Assembly (NCBI RefSeq): GCF_002286915.1
Contig: NZ_MVOG01000011.1
Coordinates: 81,047 to 145,046 of the forward strand
Origin: Bifidobacterium italicum
GTDB lineage: Bacteria > Actinomycetota > Actinomycetes > Actinomycetales > Bifidobacteriaceae
Direction of reading: 5' to 3'
Length of the DNA stretch: 64,000 nucleotides
Made by a program: the position numbers and the translations under genes. Below the pieces are notes generated by a model. That model had not been told where the DNA came from, ran no database searches, and was given only the letters and a program-made list of their open reading frames with translations. This document shows positions 15,571 through 24,737 of the stretch, one piece after another. Position 1 is the stretch's first letter. Each line of letters opens with the position of its first letter.

Positions 15571-18177
15571 ATGCCAATGGTAGATATTGACTGGCTGCGC
15601 GACGACGTCGAGGTCCCCCGGGACCTGACTTACGGGCAGCTCGCGAAGGACTTGGTCCGCGTCGGGCTCGAGGAGGAGGAGATCCACACCTCGCAGCTGA
15701 CCGGCCCGATCGTCGTCGGCTACGTCGTCGACGCGACGCCCGAGCCGCAGAAGAACGGCAAGACGATCAACTGGTGCCACGTCGACGTCGGCGACGAGTA
15801 CAACGACGTCGACGAGGACGGCAACAAGGTGCCGCGCGGCATCGTGTGCGGCGCGCCCAACATGAAGGCGGGCGAGAAGGTCGTCGTCACGCTGCCCGGC
15901 GCCGTGCTGCCCGGCGACTTCAGGATCGAGCCGCGCAAGACCTACGGCCACATCTCCGACGGCATGTGCGCGTCGGAGCGCGAGCTCGGCCTCGGCGACA
16001 GCCACGACGGCATCATCCTGCTGCGCGACTACGGTTTCACGCCCGAGGAGTACGAAGCGCTCAAGCCCGGCGACGACGCGATGCACCTGCTGCACCTCGA
16101 CCAGCCGATCCTCGAGATCAACGTGACGCCCGACCGCGGCTACGCGTTCTCCTACCGCGGCATCGCGCGCGAGTACCACAACTCGACCGGCGCGAAGTTC
16201 GCCGATCCGGTCGTCGCGCTCAACGAACGCGTCCCGCACGTCGAGGACGCCGGCGATGAGACGCGCGACATCGACGTCATCATCGACGACGACAACCCGA
16301 TCCACGGCGTCGTCGGCTGCGACCGCTACTACGCGCGCGCCGTGCGCGGCTACCGGCCGGGCAGCGCGACGCCGAACTGGATGCGCCGCAGGCTCACGCG
16401 CGCCGGCATGCGCTCGCTGTCGCTGCCGGTGGACGTCACGAACTACGTCATGCTCGATCTGGGGCAGCCCATGCACGCCTACGACCTCGACAAGATCGAG
16501 GGGCCGATCGTCGTGCGCCGCGCGAAGGCCGGCGAGAAGCTCACGACGCTCGACGGCAAGGAGCACGACCTCGATCCCGAGGACCTGCTCATCACTGATT
16601 CGCCCAACGGGCAGCAGGGCTCGCGCATCCTCGGCATCGCCGGCGTCATGGGCGGCATGTACGGCGAGGTGACCGACGAGACGACGAACATCCTGCTTGA
16701 GGCCGCGCACTTCGACCCGATCACGATCGCGCGCTCGGCGCGCCGCCACAAGATCCCCTCCGAGGCGTCGCGGCGCTTCGAACGCGGCGTCGACGACAAG
16801 CTGCAGCCGGCGGCCGCGCAGATGGCGGCCGATCTGCTGGAGAAGTACGGCGAGGCGACGCCGTCGCTGACGCCGCGGGACATCGACACGACGCCGCGGC
16901 GCACGCCGATCGTCTTCAAGGCGAGCGAGGTGAAGCGCCTGGCCGGCCTCGACCTCGACCTCAACGAGATCAACGGCATCCTCACCGACATCGGCTGCGT
17001 CGTCGGCGGCGGCGGCAACGGCGAGTTCACGGTGACGCCGCCGTCGTGGCGGCCCGACCTGACAGAGGCATGCGACCTCGTCGAGGAGATCGCGCGCATC
17101 TACGGCTACGACCGCATCCCGACGCGCGTGCCGCATGCGCCGGTCGAAGGCCACGTCGGACTCACCGCCGACCAGAGGCGCAAGCGCGAGGTCGCCGACG
17201 GACTCGCCGAGTACGGGCTCGTGGAGACGCTCAGCTATCCGTTCGTCGGTCCCGCCGACTACAAGGCGTTCATGATCGATGCCGACGAGGTCGAGCCGGT
17301 GAGCGTGCAGATCGTCAATCCGCTCGCCGACGACCGCCCGTTCCTGCGCCGCGAGCTGCTGCTCACGCTCGCGCAGACGGTGCGCCGCAATCTGCGCCGC
17401 GGCATAGAGAACGTGAGCTGCTACGAGATCGGCCACGTCTACCTCGCCGATCCGGACGCCCCGGCAATTCCGGCGCTTCCGGGCGCCGTCAGGCCGACCG
17501 ACGAGCAGCTCGCCGCGCTCGACGCGGGCCTGCCCGAGCAGCCGCTGCATGTGGCCGCGATCATGACCGGGCTCGCCGAGGACGACGGATGGCTCGGCAA
17601 CCGGCGCGCCGTCGACTGGAGCGACGCCGTCGAGGCGGCGCGCCGCGTCGCGAAGCGCCTCGGCGCCGACGTCGTGCTCGATCCGCCGAAGGCGGAGGAT
17701 GTGCCGGCGCAGTGGCATCCCGGCCGCGCCGCGCGCATCGTCGCTGCCGGCGAGACGGTCGGTTTCGTCGGTGAGCTGCATCCGAAGGTCGACGACGAGC
17801 TCGGCTTCCCGCACCACACGGCCGCCTTCGAGATCGATCTGACCGCGCTGTTCGGGACGCTGAGCGACAAGCCGGTGCAGGCCAAGCCGATCTCGACGTT
17901 CCCGCCGGTCAAGCAGGACCTCGCGTTCACGATGCCGGATTCGCTGACCGCGCACGAACTCGAGGAGGCGATCCGCCAGGCCGCCGGCGACGTCCTCGAA
18001 TCGATCGAGCTGTTCGACGTCTACGAAGGCGATCAGCTCGGCGAAGGCAGGAAGTCGCTCGCATACGCGGTGACCTTCCGCGCGCCCGACCGCACGCTCA
18101 CGAGCGAGGACAGCGAGGCGATCCGCGCGAGGATCGTCGAACGCGCCGCGACGCTCGGCGCGCAACTGCGCGCGTGA
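15571..18177 (+). CDS. pheT: phenylalanyl-tRNA synthetase beta subunit
   Basis: The 868-residue subunit has the expected order: an N-terminal EMAP-like tRNA-binding domain (about residues 45-155), B3/B4 editing domain, B5 domain, an inactive catalytic-like core, and a C-terminal ferredoxin-fold anticodon-binding domain (FPPVKQDLAF onward). It edits mischarged tyrosine and binds tRNA. It lies 6 bp after pheS. Slightly longer than the E. coli protein (795), which is common in actinobacteria. Confidence 0.97.
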   Translation: MPMVDIDWLRDDVEVPRDLTYGQLAKDLVRVGLEEEEIHTSQLTGPIVVGYVVDATPEPQKNGKTINWCHVDVGDEYNDVDEDGNKVPRGIVCGAPNMKAGEKVVVTLPGAVLPGDFRIEPRKTYGHISDGMCASERELGLGDSHDGIILLRDYGFTPEEYEALKPGDDAMHLLHLDQPILEINVTPDRGYAFSYRGIAREYHNSTGAKFADPVVALNERVPHVEDAGDETRDIDVIIDDDNPIHGVVGCDRYYARAVRGYRPGSATPNWMRRRLTRAGMRSLSLPVDVTNYVMLDLGQPMHAYDLDKIEGPIVVRRAKAGEKLTTLDGKEHDLDPEDLLITDSPNGQQGSRILGIAGVMGGMYGEVTDETTNILLEAAHFDPITIARSARRHKIPSEASRRFERGVDDKLQPAAAQMAADLLEKYGEATPSLTPRDIDTTPRRTPIVFKASEVKRLAGLDLDLNEINGILTDIGCVVGGGGNGEFTVTPPSWRPDLTEACDLVEEIARIYGYDRIPTRVPHAPVEGHVGLTADQRRKREVADGLAEYGLVETLSYPFVGPADYKAFMIDADEVEPVSVQIVNPLADDRPFLRRELLLTLAQTVRRNLRRGIENVSCYEIGHVYLADPDAPAIPALPGAVRPTDEQLAALDAGLPEQPLHVAAIMTGLAEDDGWLGNRRAVDWSDAVEAARRVAKRLGADVVLDPPKAEDVPAQWHPGRAARIVAAGETVGFVGELHPKVDDELGFPHHTAAFEIDLTALFGTLSDKPVQAKPISTFPPVKQDLAFTMPDSLTAHELEEAIRQAAGDVLESIELFDVYEGDQLGEGRKSLAYAVTFRAPDRTLTSEDSEAIRARIVERAATLGAQLRA

Positions 18178-18911
18178 CCATCCGAGGCGGCGTGGGGCGC
18201 CGGGTCAGTGAACTGAATCGCTGAACTGAACCGCGACCCCACCGCGCCTCCCCGTAGCCGGCGAACGCGTCATCGTGCTTACGGGCTGCGGCGGCGATAT
18301 CGATGTCGATGTCGTCGCCGCAGCCCGTGGCGTTTACGGGCGGCACCCATGCGGACGGGTGGTATGCGGCATCCGCAAACGACACAAAGCAAGCGCGTCC
18401 GTCTGTCCTACAGGTGGCTGTCTTACGGGTGGTCGTCCTACGGGTGGCGGTTGCCCGAGGTATGTACGTGCGGCGCACGTCTGTGCAAGCACACGGACGA
18501 TGAATACGAGCGCCTTTGATGGGGACGATCATGCACGGCTCGCCTTACGGGAAGCGGCTGCCGATGGTCGTAGGGCGTCCATGCTGCCCGTTGGGCTTGG
18601 GAGATGCCGCACTCGCTGGCCCGTGTGGGCATCCGCGCTTACGGGCGGCTGCCCCAAGGACGATCGATAATCGACGATTGCGCTTACGGGCAGCACGTCA
18701 TGCGGGCGTTTTCTCTTGCTGGTAGCGTGTGTAACGATGAACGTCGGTCGCGTGTCCGCACAAGCCGAGGCGCCGCGCCATCGCTGATGACGGTCGCTCG
18801 CAGCGGGCGGCGTCGTGGCCACCCGTAAGGGATGGTCGGCGTCGACGGCATCATATACGTCAGGACAACGCAGGAACGGAAGTCGTGATCGACAACCGGT
18901 AAGGACATGAG
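18178..18911. repeat. 734-bp gene-free gap with about eleven dispersed-motif copies
   Basis: Copies include an exact 12-mer at 18638-18649 and three in a row at about 18408-18450 with a 15-16 bp period (CCTACAGGTGGC, CTTACGGGTGGT, CCTACGGGTGGC). Just after pheT an imperfect GC-rich inverted repeat (about 18184-18250) could act as a terminator. Small open frames here show no ribosome binding sites or recognisable products. Confidence 0.7.
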
Positions 18912-19880
18912 ATGAGCGAACCGGAACAGAACAAGCCACAGGGCGCGCCCGAGTGCGATGCGAACACCGCGCCGACCGCATCGCATCCCGATGCGTCCGC
19001 ATCGCCGATAGCGCCTGATGCGGGACGTCCGGCCGCTCCGTCTACACGGACCGACGCGGCGTCGACGCCCGTCGACTCGAGGGACAAAAGCGCGGCGGAC
19101 ATTCCGGAATCGGAGGTGTCGCAGGCCATCCTGAAGACCGACATGCCGGTCGAGGGAAAACCGAACGACCTTGCGTACGGCGCGATGGACAACCAGTTCC
19201 CGCCGGACTACGACCCGTACATCTTCGGACGTCCGGAAAGCGGGGAAACGCACGAACAGGTCGAGCGTGAGGCCCGTGACGAGGAGATTCGCCTCGAGCA
19301 GCGCCGTGCGCAGCAGCGCAGGCCGAACCCGATGGCCATGTCGCCCGCAGCGGGTTACGAGCGGTCGTCCGGCGCGTCGCGTCCGGGGCAGAACGCCGAC
19401 CCGAACGCGCCCTTCGGCGACCGGCGCAACTATGGTGCCGACAATCGTGGGAAGCTGCCTCGCTACGTGCAGGGCATCGACCTCGACGACCCCAACCAGA
19501 ACGTGTACTACGGGCGTTGGGACACCAGCTCGATCATCGCGTTCGCGCTGTCGTTGCTGCTGCCGGTGCCGTTCCTGCCGGCGTTGCTGGGCGCCTTCGG
19601 GATGTACCGTACGAAGCTGATGAGGATGAAGGGTTTCGGCTTTGCCTTGGCGGCGGTCATCATCAACGTCATCTACTCGATCGCGATGATCTGGATGATG
19701 ATCAACGGCGTCTCCACACAGGACGTCCTCAACGACATGCTGCACATGCTGGGGCTGAACGGCACCGCGGGCGGTTCCTCGCCGGCGCCTACCGGCCCCC
19801 CGACGTCGGAGCCGGCGCCTTCGCCTTCATCTACGGGTGGTGCGTCCGGTAACGGTGTGACGTCCGCGATGGGCATGTGA
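18912..19880 (+). CDS. proline-rich two-helix membrane protein of unknown function
   Basis: The 322-residue product has a long disordered cytoplasmic-type N-terminus rich in Ala, Pro, Asp and Arg (about residues 1-200), then two membrane helices (about 203-222 and 236-260) in a DUF4190-like pattern (SIIAFALSLLLPVPFLPALLGAFGMYRT), and a Pro/Ser/Thr-rich tail. The tail is partly encoded by dispersed-motif DNA (STGGASGNG, near 19831-19860). The start at 18912 follows AAGGACATGAG. No enzymatic motif is visible. Its place between pheT and the arginine genes gives no functional clue. Confidence 0.75.
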   Translation: MSEPEQNKPQGAPECDANTAPTASHPDASASPIAPDAGRPAAPSTRTDAASTPVDSRDKSAADIPESEVSQAILKTDMPVEGKPNDLAYGAMDNQFPPDYDPYIFGRPESGETHEQVEREARDEEIRLEQRRAQQRRPNPMAMSPAAGYERSSGASRPGQNADPNAPFGDRRNYGADNRGKLPRYVQGIDLDDPNQNVYYGRWDTSSIIAFALSLLLPVPFLPALLGAFGMYRTKLMRMKGFGFALAAVIINVIYSIAMIWMMINGVSTQDVLNDMLHMLGLNGTAGGSSPAPTGPPTSEPAPSPSSTGGASGNGVTSAMGM

Positions 19881-19916
19881 TGGGGATGTGCGTCGATTCC
19901 TGACGACGACGTTCAC

Positions 19917-19964
19917 GATGCCGCCCGTAACCCGTGACGTCCGGCGTGGGTTACGGGCGGCATC
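19917..19964. repeat. inverted pair of the dispersed motif forming a 17-bp hairpin
   Basis: Arms 19917-19933 and 19948-19964 are perfectly complementary (GATGCCGCCCGTAACCC and its reverse complement) around a 14-base loop. Each arm is one motif copy. It lies 37 bp after the preceding gene's stop and could terminate its transcript, though no T-run follows. Confidence 0.85.
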
Positions 19965-20300
19965 GTCGACGTCAGCGGGATGTGTGGATGGCGTCTGTTG
20001 CTGCCGGTAAGCGTTGCTGCCGGTAAGCGGGATGAGTACCTGAAGTGAGTATCTGAAGAAGGACGCCACGTCATGAGAGGTTGATCATGACGCTGCCGCT
20101 AACCGCGGCGAAGCCGGGGAGGGGAGATCGGGCGCGCCATGGCGGCGCTGTGGGCGTCGTGGCGAATGGCGTGGCATGCGCGGATGCGGGGGAGATGTCG
20201 TGGCGGACGGCTGTCACGGCCGCCGTCGACGAAGGCGATGCCGCGCAAGGCGAACAAGGAAAACGGCGCAGATCGGGCGCGAAAGGCGCCCTGAAGGAAG

Positions 20301-20350
20301 TTATCCACATCGACACGCCGACGACACGCCGACGACACGCCGACGACACA
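20301..20350. repeat. 11-bp tandem repeat beside a DnaA-box-like 9-mer
   Basis: TTATCCACA at 20301-20309 equals the classical DnaA-box consensus. It is followed by CGACACGCCGA repeated at 20311-20321, 20322-20332 and 20333-20343, plus a partial copy to 20350. No further boxes or AT-rich unwinding region are visible, so an origin is not supported. Confidence 0.6.
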
Positions 20351-20360
20351 CCCATCCGGT

Positions 20361-20408
20361 CACATACCCCCGTCCGGGTGGACACGGCTCGCGGCACGTC
20401 CGTACCGT
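20361..20408 (+). promoter_or_regulatory. candidate promoter for the DUF559-like gene, leaderless
   Basis: A block starting CACATACCCCCGTCCGGGTG and continuing GACACGG resembles the block upstream of comEA at 62914-62940. GTGGAC (20378-20383) could be a -35 and TACCGT (20403-20408) a weak -10 at 19-bp spacing. The ATG follows six bases later and no Shine-Dalgarno sequence is seen, so translation would be leaderless. Confidence 0.4.
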
Positions 20409-20414
20409 CGATGC

Positions 20415-21443
20415 ATGGAAATGCGGATGGATGGGTCGGCGTACAGATCGGCCCGAGACGAAGACGAATGCGAGCGCAGGCTCCTCGAGGGCTCTCCGCC
20501 GAACCTGCTGCCGATGCGCATGCGGCTCATGGAGCTGCAGGCGCACGAGATCGCGCGATGCATCAACGTCCGATCGAGGGTCGGCCACGACCTGCTGTTC
20601 GGCGGATTCACCGCGCTGAGGCTGCAGGGGGTGCCGCTGCCGCGCACGCTGCCGCGGTACGGGGACACGGTCGGCGGCGACGACCTGTGCGTCCTCGCGC
20701 CGCGCCGCAATACACGCACACGATTGCGCGACGCACGGTTCTACCATATGAACATTCCGTTGCAGATCGTCGAGCCGATGCCCGGCGTGCGATGTGTGAG
20801 CGTCGTGTGCGCGTGGTTCATGCTCGCACGCTTCCTTTCGCTGGAGGAACTCGTGACGCTCGGCGACTGCCTGTTGATGCGCCGCGTCGTGCACGATCCG
20901 GTCACGATCAAGGATTTCGACGTATTCGTCACACGGATGGAGAAGCTGGGCAAGCTGCATGCCCTCGGCAGGAAGCGCGCGCCCCGCGGCGTGAAGAAGG
21001 CTCGACGCGCCATCGTCCTGCTGCGCGGGAACATGGAGTCGCCGCAGGAGGCGCGCCTGTCGCTGGAACTCAGAAAACGTGGGTTGCCGGAGCCGGTCGC
21101 CAATCTGTCGATCATATTGGACGACGGCACCGTCGTGCGCGGCGATCTGGTGTTCGTCGACGCCGGCGTCATCTGCGAGTACGACGGCGCGCACCATCTC
21201 TGCCAGTTGGAGCACGACCGCATGCGTCGCGCGAAGATCGAATGCTCCGGTTGGCGGTACGTGCAGGTGACGCGCGTCGACATGGCGACGCCGGATGCGC
21301 GCGCGTGGATGGCCAGACGCGTCGCGTATGCGCTCGAGGAGCGCACCGGCGTGCGATATCCGACCGATGACGTGATCCCGCTCGAGTCGATCGCCGACCG
21401 TGAGCTGCGCGCGATGTCTCCCGGCTGGGGCCGTGTGGCGTAG
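20415..21443 (+). CDS. DUF559/Vsr-like nuclease-fold protein with AbiEi-like middle region
   Basis: The 342-residue product ends in a DUF559-type PD-(D/E)XK-like domain (about residues 215-300): RGDLVFVDAGVICEYDGAHH, then RRAKIECSGWRYVQVT, with the acidic residues and GW motif of very-short-patch-repair-like endonucleases. The middle (GFTALRLQGVPLP, SVVCAWFMLARFLSLEELVTLGDCLL) resembles the C-terminal part of AbiEi-like antitoxin or regulator proteins. Such fusions are common in actinobacteria with unknown role. No partner toxin gene is adjacent. There is no clear ribosome binding site at 20415; start choice rests on the shared upstream block. Confidence 0.75.
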   Translation: MEMRMDGSAYRSARDEDECERRLLEGSPPNLLPMRMRLMELQAHEIARCINVRSRVGHDLLFGGFTALRLQGVPLPRTLPRYGDTVGGDDLCVLAPRRNTRTRLRDARFYHMNIPLQIVEPMPGVRCVSVVCAWFMLARFLSLEELVTLGDCLLMRRVVHDPVTIKDFDVFVTRMEKLGKLHALGRKRAPRGVKKARRAIVLLRGNMESPQEARLSLELRKRGLPEPVANLSIILDDGTVVRGDLVFVDAGVICEYDGAHHLCQLEHDRMRRAKIECSGWRYVQVTRVDMATPDARAWMARRVAYALEERTGVRYPTDDVIPLESIADRELRAMSPGWGRVA

Positions 21444-22398
21444 TCCGGCCGTGTGGAGGATGGCGTGCGTCGGCATGGGCGACAGCGGCATGGATGCTTG
21501 TGACGGATCACGCGCCCGAAGACACCCGTCATGGGACCGGCGATGTCGCGGAAGGCGTCCTCCCGTGACTTGACGCCGCGAGGGGACGGCTTCGTCCTCG
21601 ATGCGTCCGTCGCCATGTCGGCGGACGGCTTGACGACGTCACGGTGCGCGAACCTCATAATGATTGATTGTGCGGGAAAATGGACGGACGGCGTGTCGCA
21701 CCGTGCACGGTCGACGCATCGTTGCGTTTTCGTGTCCGCGGATTGCCGATTTCGCAGGTGTATTGCCGAGGTGCCTGTCGTGTGTCGTCTCGTTGGTCTT
21801 ACAGGTTGCTTCCGTGGATATCGTGCCTGTGGATGCATGGAAGGCGGCATATCGGACGGGTGCGCTTACGGGCAGTCACGCCTGATCGGCCGGCGTCTTC
21901 TGAGTTCCCCTCGCTCGGCTGCGCTTACGGGCAGTCGTTTTCGCGGGTGCGTGGACGCGCGGGGAGGATGTGATGCATCCGTTCGGTCATGAATGCATAA
22001 TTATGCAATGTACTGCATAAAGTGTATTGTCATCTGTATAACTCAAAAGTTGGTCGCATCGGATGCTTGGGCGACGACCCCTGGCGTTATCGGTGGCATG
22101 CGTGCGGGCGTGGAATCCCCGCGGCCGGCATGTTGCGTTCGCTTCATAGCATCCGCCGCGCTCATATGGCGATCGGCTGCAGTCGATAAGCCCCGGCGTT
22201 CCGGTTCGGACGGCATGTCCCGTCGCGGATCGCCCGTAAGGGAATCGACCGCCGTATGCGGAAACGGTGAATGCCGCCCGTAAGCGCATGCGCAATCACG
22301 CTGTCATCTGCGGGCATACGGCACGCGGCGGATGATCGGCGGCCAACGGCGAACACTGACGGCACGGCCCGGGCGGGCCGGGAAGGAAGGCAACGGGA
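21444..22398. repeat. 955-bp gap: motif copies, then long argC leader
   Basis: The first half holds about three motif copies (near 21797, 21866 and 21929). ARG boxes lie at 21992-22030. Some 370 bp then separate them from argC and include copies at about 22234 and an exact 12-mer at 22273-22284. I find no credible gene, terminator or leader peptide with arginine codons in this leader. Confidence 0.6.
21992..22030 (+). promoter_or_regulatory. double ARG box (ArgR operator) upstream of argC
   Basis: Two 18-bp boxes, AATGCATAATTATGCAAT (21992-22009) and CTGCATAAAGTGTATTGT (22013-22030), are separated by 3 bp, the spacing known for ArgR hexamer binding in E. coli. The first contains a perfect 14-bp palindrome. 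A TATAAC -10-like sequence follows at 22037-22042, so repressor binding would cover the promoter. The site is AT-rich against a very GC-rich background. Confidence 0.75.
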
Positions 22399-23568
22399 AT
22401 GACGAAGTACACCGTCGCGGTCGCGGGTGCGACCGGATACGCGGGTGGGGAGGCGCTGCGCATTCTCGCGACCCATCCGGATTTCGAAGTGACGACCGTC
22501 GCGGGGCACTCGTCGGTCGGCGAGAAGCTCGGCGCCTACCAGCCGCACATCCCGCAGCTGGCCGACCTGACCATCGCGGATACGACGGCCGACGCGCTCA
22601 ACGGCCATGACGTCATCATCCTGGCGCTGCCGCACGGCGCGTCGGGCGCGCTCGCTGCGCAGCTCGACGAATCGGCGACGGTCGTCGATCTGGGCGCCGA
22701 CCATCGTCTGGAAATGCAGCAGGCGTGGGACGACTACTACGGCGGCGCGTTCTACGAGCACTGGACCTATGGGATGCCCGAGTTGATCCTGGGCAAGGAC
22801 GCCAACGGACGGTATCTGCGGCAGCGCGCCGTCATCATCGGCGCCGCGGCGGCAGGCGATGCGCAGCCCGTAAGCGATGTGCAGCCCGTAAGTGAGACGC
22901 AGCCCGTAAGGACGGGGACGCGGCGGATCGCCGGCCCCGGCTGCAACGTCACGGCGACGACGCTCGCGATGCAGCCGGCGATCGCCGAGAGCCTCATCGT
23001 GCCGCACACCATCGTCGCCGATCTGGCCGTCGGCTATTCGGGGGCGGGCAAAAGCCTCAAACGCACGAACCTGCTCGCCTCGGAGGCGTTCAATTCGGCG
23101 ACGCCGTACTCGGTCGGAGGCACGCATCGCCACATCCCCGAGATCCTGCAGAACTTCGCGCACGCGGCGGGACTCGGCGCCGAGGGCGCGAACGAGTTCA
23201 CGCTCGCGTTCACGCCGATGCTTGTGCCGATGTCGCGCGGCATCCTCGCGTCGGTGAGCGCGAAACTCACCGACAAGGCGCTCGACATGGGCGACGACGA
23301 CATCCGCGCCGTGTGGACGAAGGCGTACGCGGGGCAGCCGTTCGTGTCCGTGCTGCCCGAAGGCGTGATGCCGGCGACGCAGAACGTCCTCGGCTCGAAC
23401 GCCGCGCACGTGCAGGTGGCGGTCGACCGACGAAGCCGTACGCTGCACGCGTTCGCGGCGATCGACAACCTCAACCGGGGAACGGCGGGGCAGGCGGTGC
23501 AATCGCTCAACCTCGCATTCGGACTCAATGAAGAAACAGGACTCAGCAAGATCGGAGTGGCACCATGA
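22399..23568 (+). CDS. argC: N-acetyl-gamma-glutamyl-phosphate reductase, with motif-encoded insertion
   Basis: The 389-residue enzyme reduces N-acetylglutamyl phosphate to the semialdehyde in arginine synthesis. The N-terminal Rossmann fold has VAGATGYAGGEALRIL; the catalytic cysteine is in IAGPGCNVTA; the C-terminus is conserved to the end. The usual length is about 345. The excess is an Ala/Gly/Gln/Pro segment around residues 150-175 (repeated QPVS units), encoded by three consecutive dispersed-motif copies just before the catalytic cysteine. The start follows GGAAGGAAGG. The stop overlaps argJ by ATGA. Confidence 0.96.
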   Translation: MTKYTVAVAGATGYAGGEALRILATHPDFEVTTVAGHSSVGEKLGAYQPHIPQLADLTIADTTADALNGHDVIILALPHGASGALAAQLDESATVVDLGADHRLEMQQAWDDYYGGAFYEHWTYGMPELILGKDANGRYLRQRAVIIGAAAAGDAQPVSDVQPVSETQPVRTGTRRIAGPGCNVTATTLAMQPAIAESLIVPHTIVADLAVGYSGAGKSLKRTNLLASEAFNSATPYSVGGTHRHIPEILQNFAHAAGLGAEGANEFTLAFTPMLVPMSRGILASVSAKLTDKALDMGDDDIRAVWTKAYAGQPFVSVLPEGVMPATQNVLGSNAAHVQVAVDRRSRTLHAFAAIDNLNRGTAGQAVQSLNLAFGLNEETGLSKIGVAP

Positions 23569-24737
23569 GCGTAACGTTCGCACAAGGATTCACGGCCGCC
23601 GGCGTGGTCGCCGGCATCTCATCGACGGCGGGGAAGAAGGACCTCGCGCTCGTCGTGAACGACGGGCCACTCAAGGCCGCCGCCGGCGTCTTCACGACGA
23701 ACCGGTTCTGCGCGGCGCCGGTGCAGTGGTCGCGTGCAGCGGTCAAGGACGGCCGTCTCGACGCCGTCGTCCTCAACTCCGGCGGCGCCAACGCCTGCAC
23801 CGGACTCGAAGGCTACGAACAGTCGGCGAAGACCGCGCGCAAGGCGGGTGAACTGCTCGGCTGCGATGCGGAAGACGTGGCCGTATGCTCCACCGGCCTC
23901 ATCGGCGAGCTGCTGCCGTTAGGCAACGTGCTCGCCGGCGTCGAGGCCGCGTTCGCCGCCCTCGACGACACCGTCCAGGCCGGCGAGGACGCGTCCCACG
24001 CGATCATGACGACGGACACGAAGCCGAAGACCGTGACGCGGCTGGGATCGAACGGGTTCCGCCTCGGCGGCATGGTCAAAGGATCCGGCATGATCGCGCC
24101 GCAGCTCGCGACGATGCTGTGCGTCATCACGACCGACGCCGTCGTCACGCCCGAACAGCTACGGGTGGCGCTTGCCGCCGGCGTCGACACGTCGTTCAAC
24201 CGCATCGACGTGGACGGTTGCATGTCCACGAACGACACCGTGCTGCTGCTCGCGTCGGGCGCTTCCGGCATCACGCCGGACATGGACGAGTTCAACGCGA
24301 TCGTCGCCGACTGCTGCGCCGCGCTCGCCCGCCAGATCATCGGCGACGGCGAGGGCGCGAGCCACGACATCAGGATCACCGTGGAAGGCGCCACCGACGA
24401 GGACGCCGCGCTCGCCTGCGGGCGTGCGGTGGCCGCGTCGAACCTGCTCAAATGTGCGATCAGCGGCAACGACCCGAATTGGGGCCGCATCGTCAGCTCG
24501 CTGGGCACCGTGCCGGTGGACGTCGCGCCCTACGATCCCGATCAGGTGACCGTCGACGTCAATGGGGTGCGGGTGTGCGACGGCGGCAAGCCGGGACGCG
24601 ACCGCGCCGAAGTCGACATGACGCCGCGCGAGGTCGACATCGTCATCGGACTCAACGTCGGGGGCGCCACCGCCACCGTGTGGACCGACGACCTCACCCA
24701 TGAATACGTCCACATCAATGCCGACTACGAAAGCTGA
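23565..24737 (+). CDS. argJ: bifunctional ornithine acetyltransferase / N-acetylglutamate synthase
   Basis: The 390-residue precursor recycles the acetyl group from N-acetylornithine to glutamate and can also make N-acetylglutamate from acetyl-CoA. The self-cleavage site is visible in QLATMLCVITTD, where the threonine of ATML becomes the nucleophile of the beta chain. KGSGMIAPQ and NDPNWGR are family hallmarks. ATG overlaps the argC stop. A 439-bp motif-rich gap separates it from argB. Confidence 0.97.
   Translation: MSVTFAQGFTAAGVVAGISSTAGKKDLALVVNDGPLKAAAGVFTTNRFCAAPVQWSRAAVKDGRLDAVVLNSGGANACTGLEGYEQSAKTARKAGELLGCDAEDVAVCSTGLIGELLPLGNVLAGVEAAFAALDDTVQAGEDASHAIMTTDTKPKTVTRLGSNGFRLGGMVKGSGMIAPQLATMLCVITTDAVVTPEQLRVALAAGVDTSFNRIDVDGCMSTNDTVLLLASGASGITPDMDEFNAIVADCCAALARQIIGDGEGASHDIRITVEGATDEDAALACGRAVAASNLLKCAISGNDPNWGRIVSSLGTVPVDVAPYDPDQVTVDVNGVRVCDGGKPGRDRAEVDMTPREVDIVIGLNVGGATATVWTDDLTHEYVHINADYES

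Noticed and set aside
14341..18165. Very long open frame on the minus strand opposite pheS-pheT; similar ones at 59700-63353 and 51057-53861
   Set aside because: These are mirror frames caused by high GC at codon third positions; the plus strand encodes clear synthetases and other enzymes, and the antisense products are arginine/valine/aspartate-rich with no recognisable domains.
20301..20350. Possible replication origin (DnaA box and tandem repeat)
   Set aside because: There is only one box, no AT-rich unwinding region and no dnaA, dnaN or partition genes nearby.
20081..20411. Upstream open frame overlapping the DUF559-like gene in another frame
   Set aside because: Its product is low complexity, it covers the 11-bp tandem repeat, and beyond 20415 it is a shadow of the real gene.
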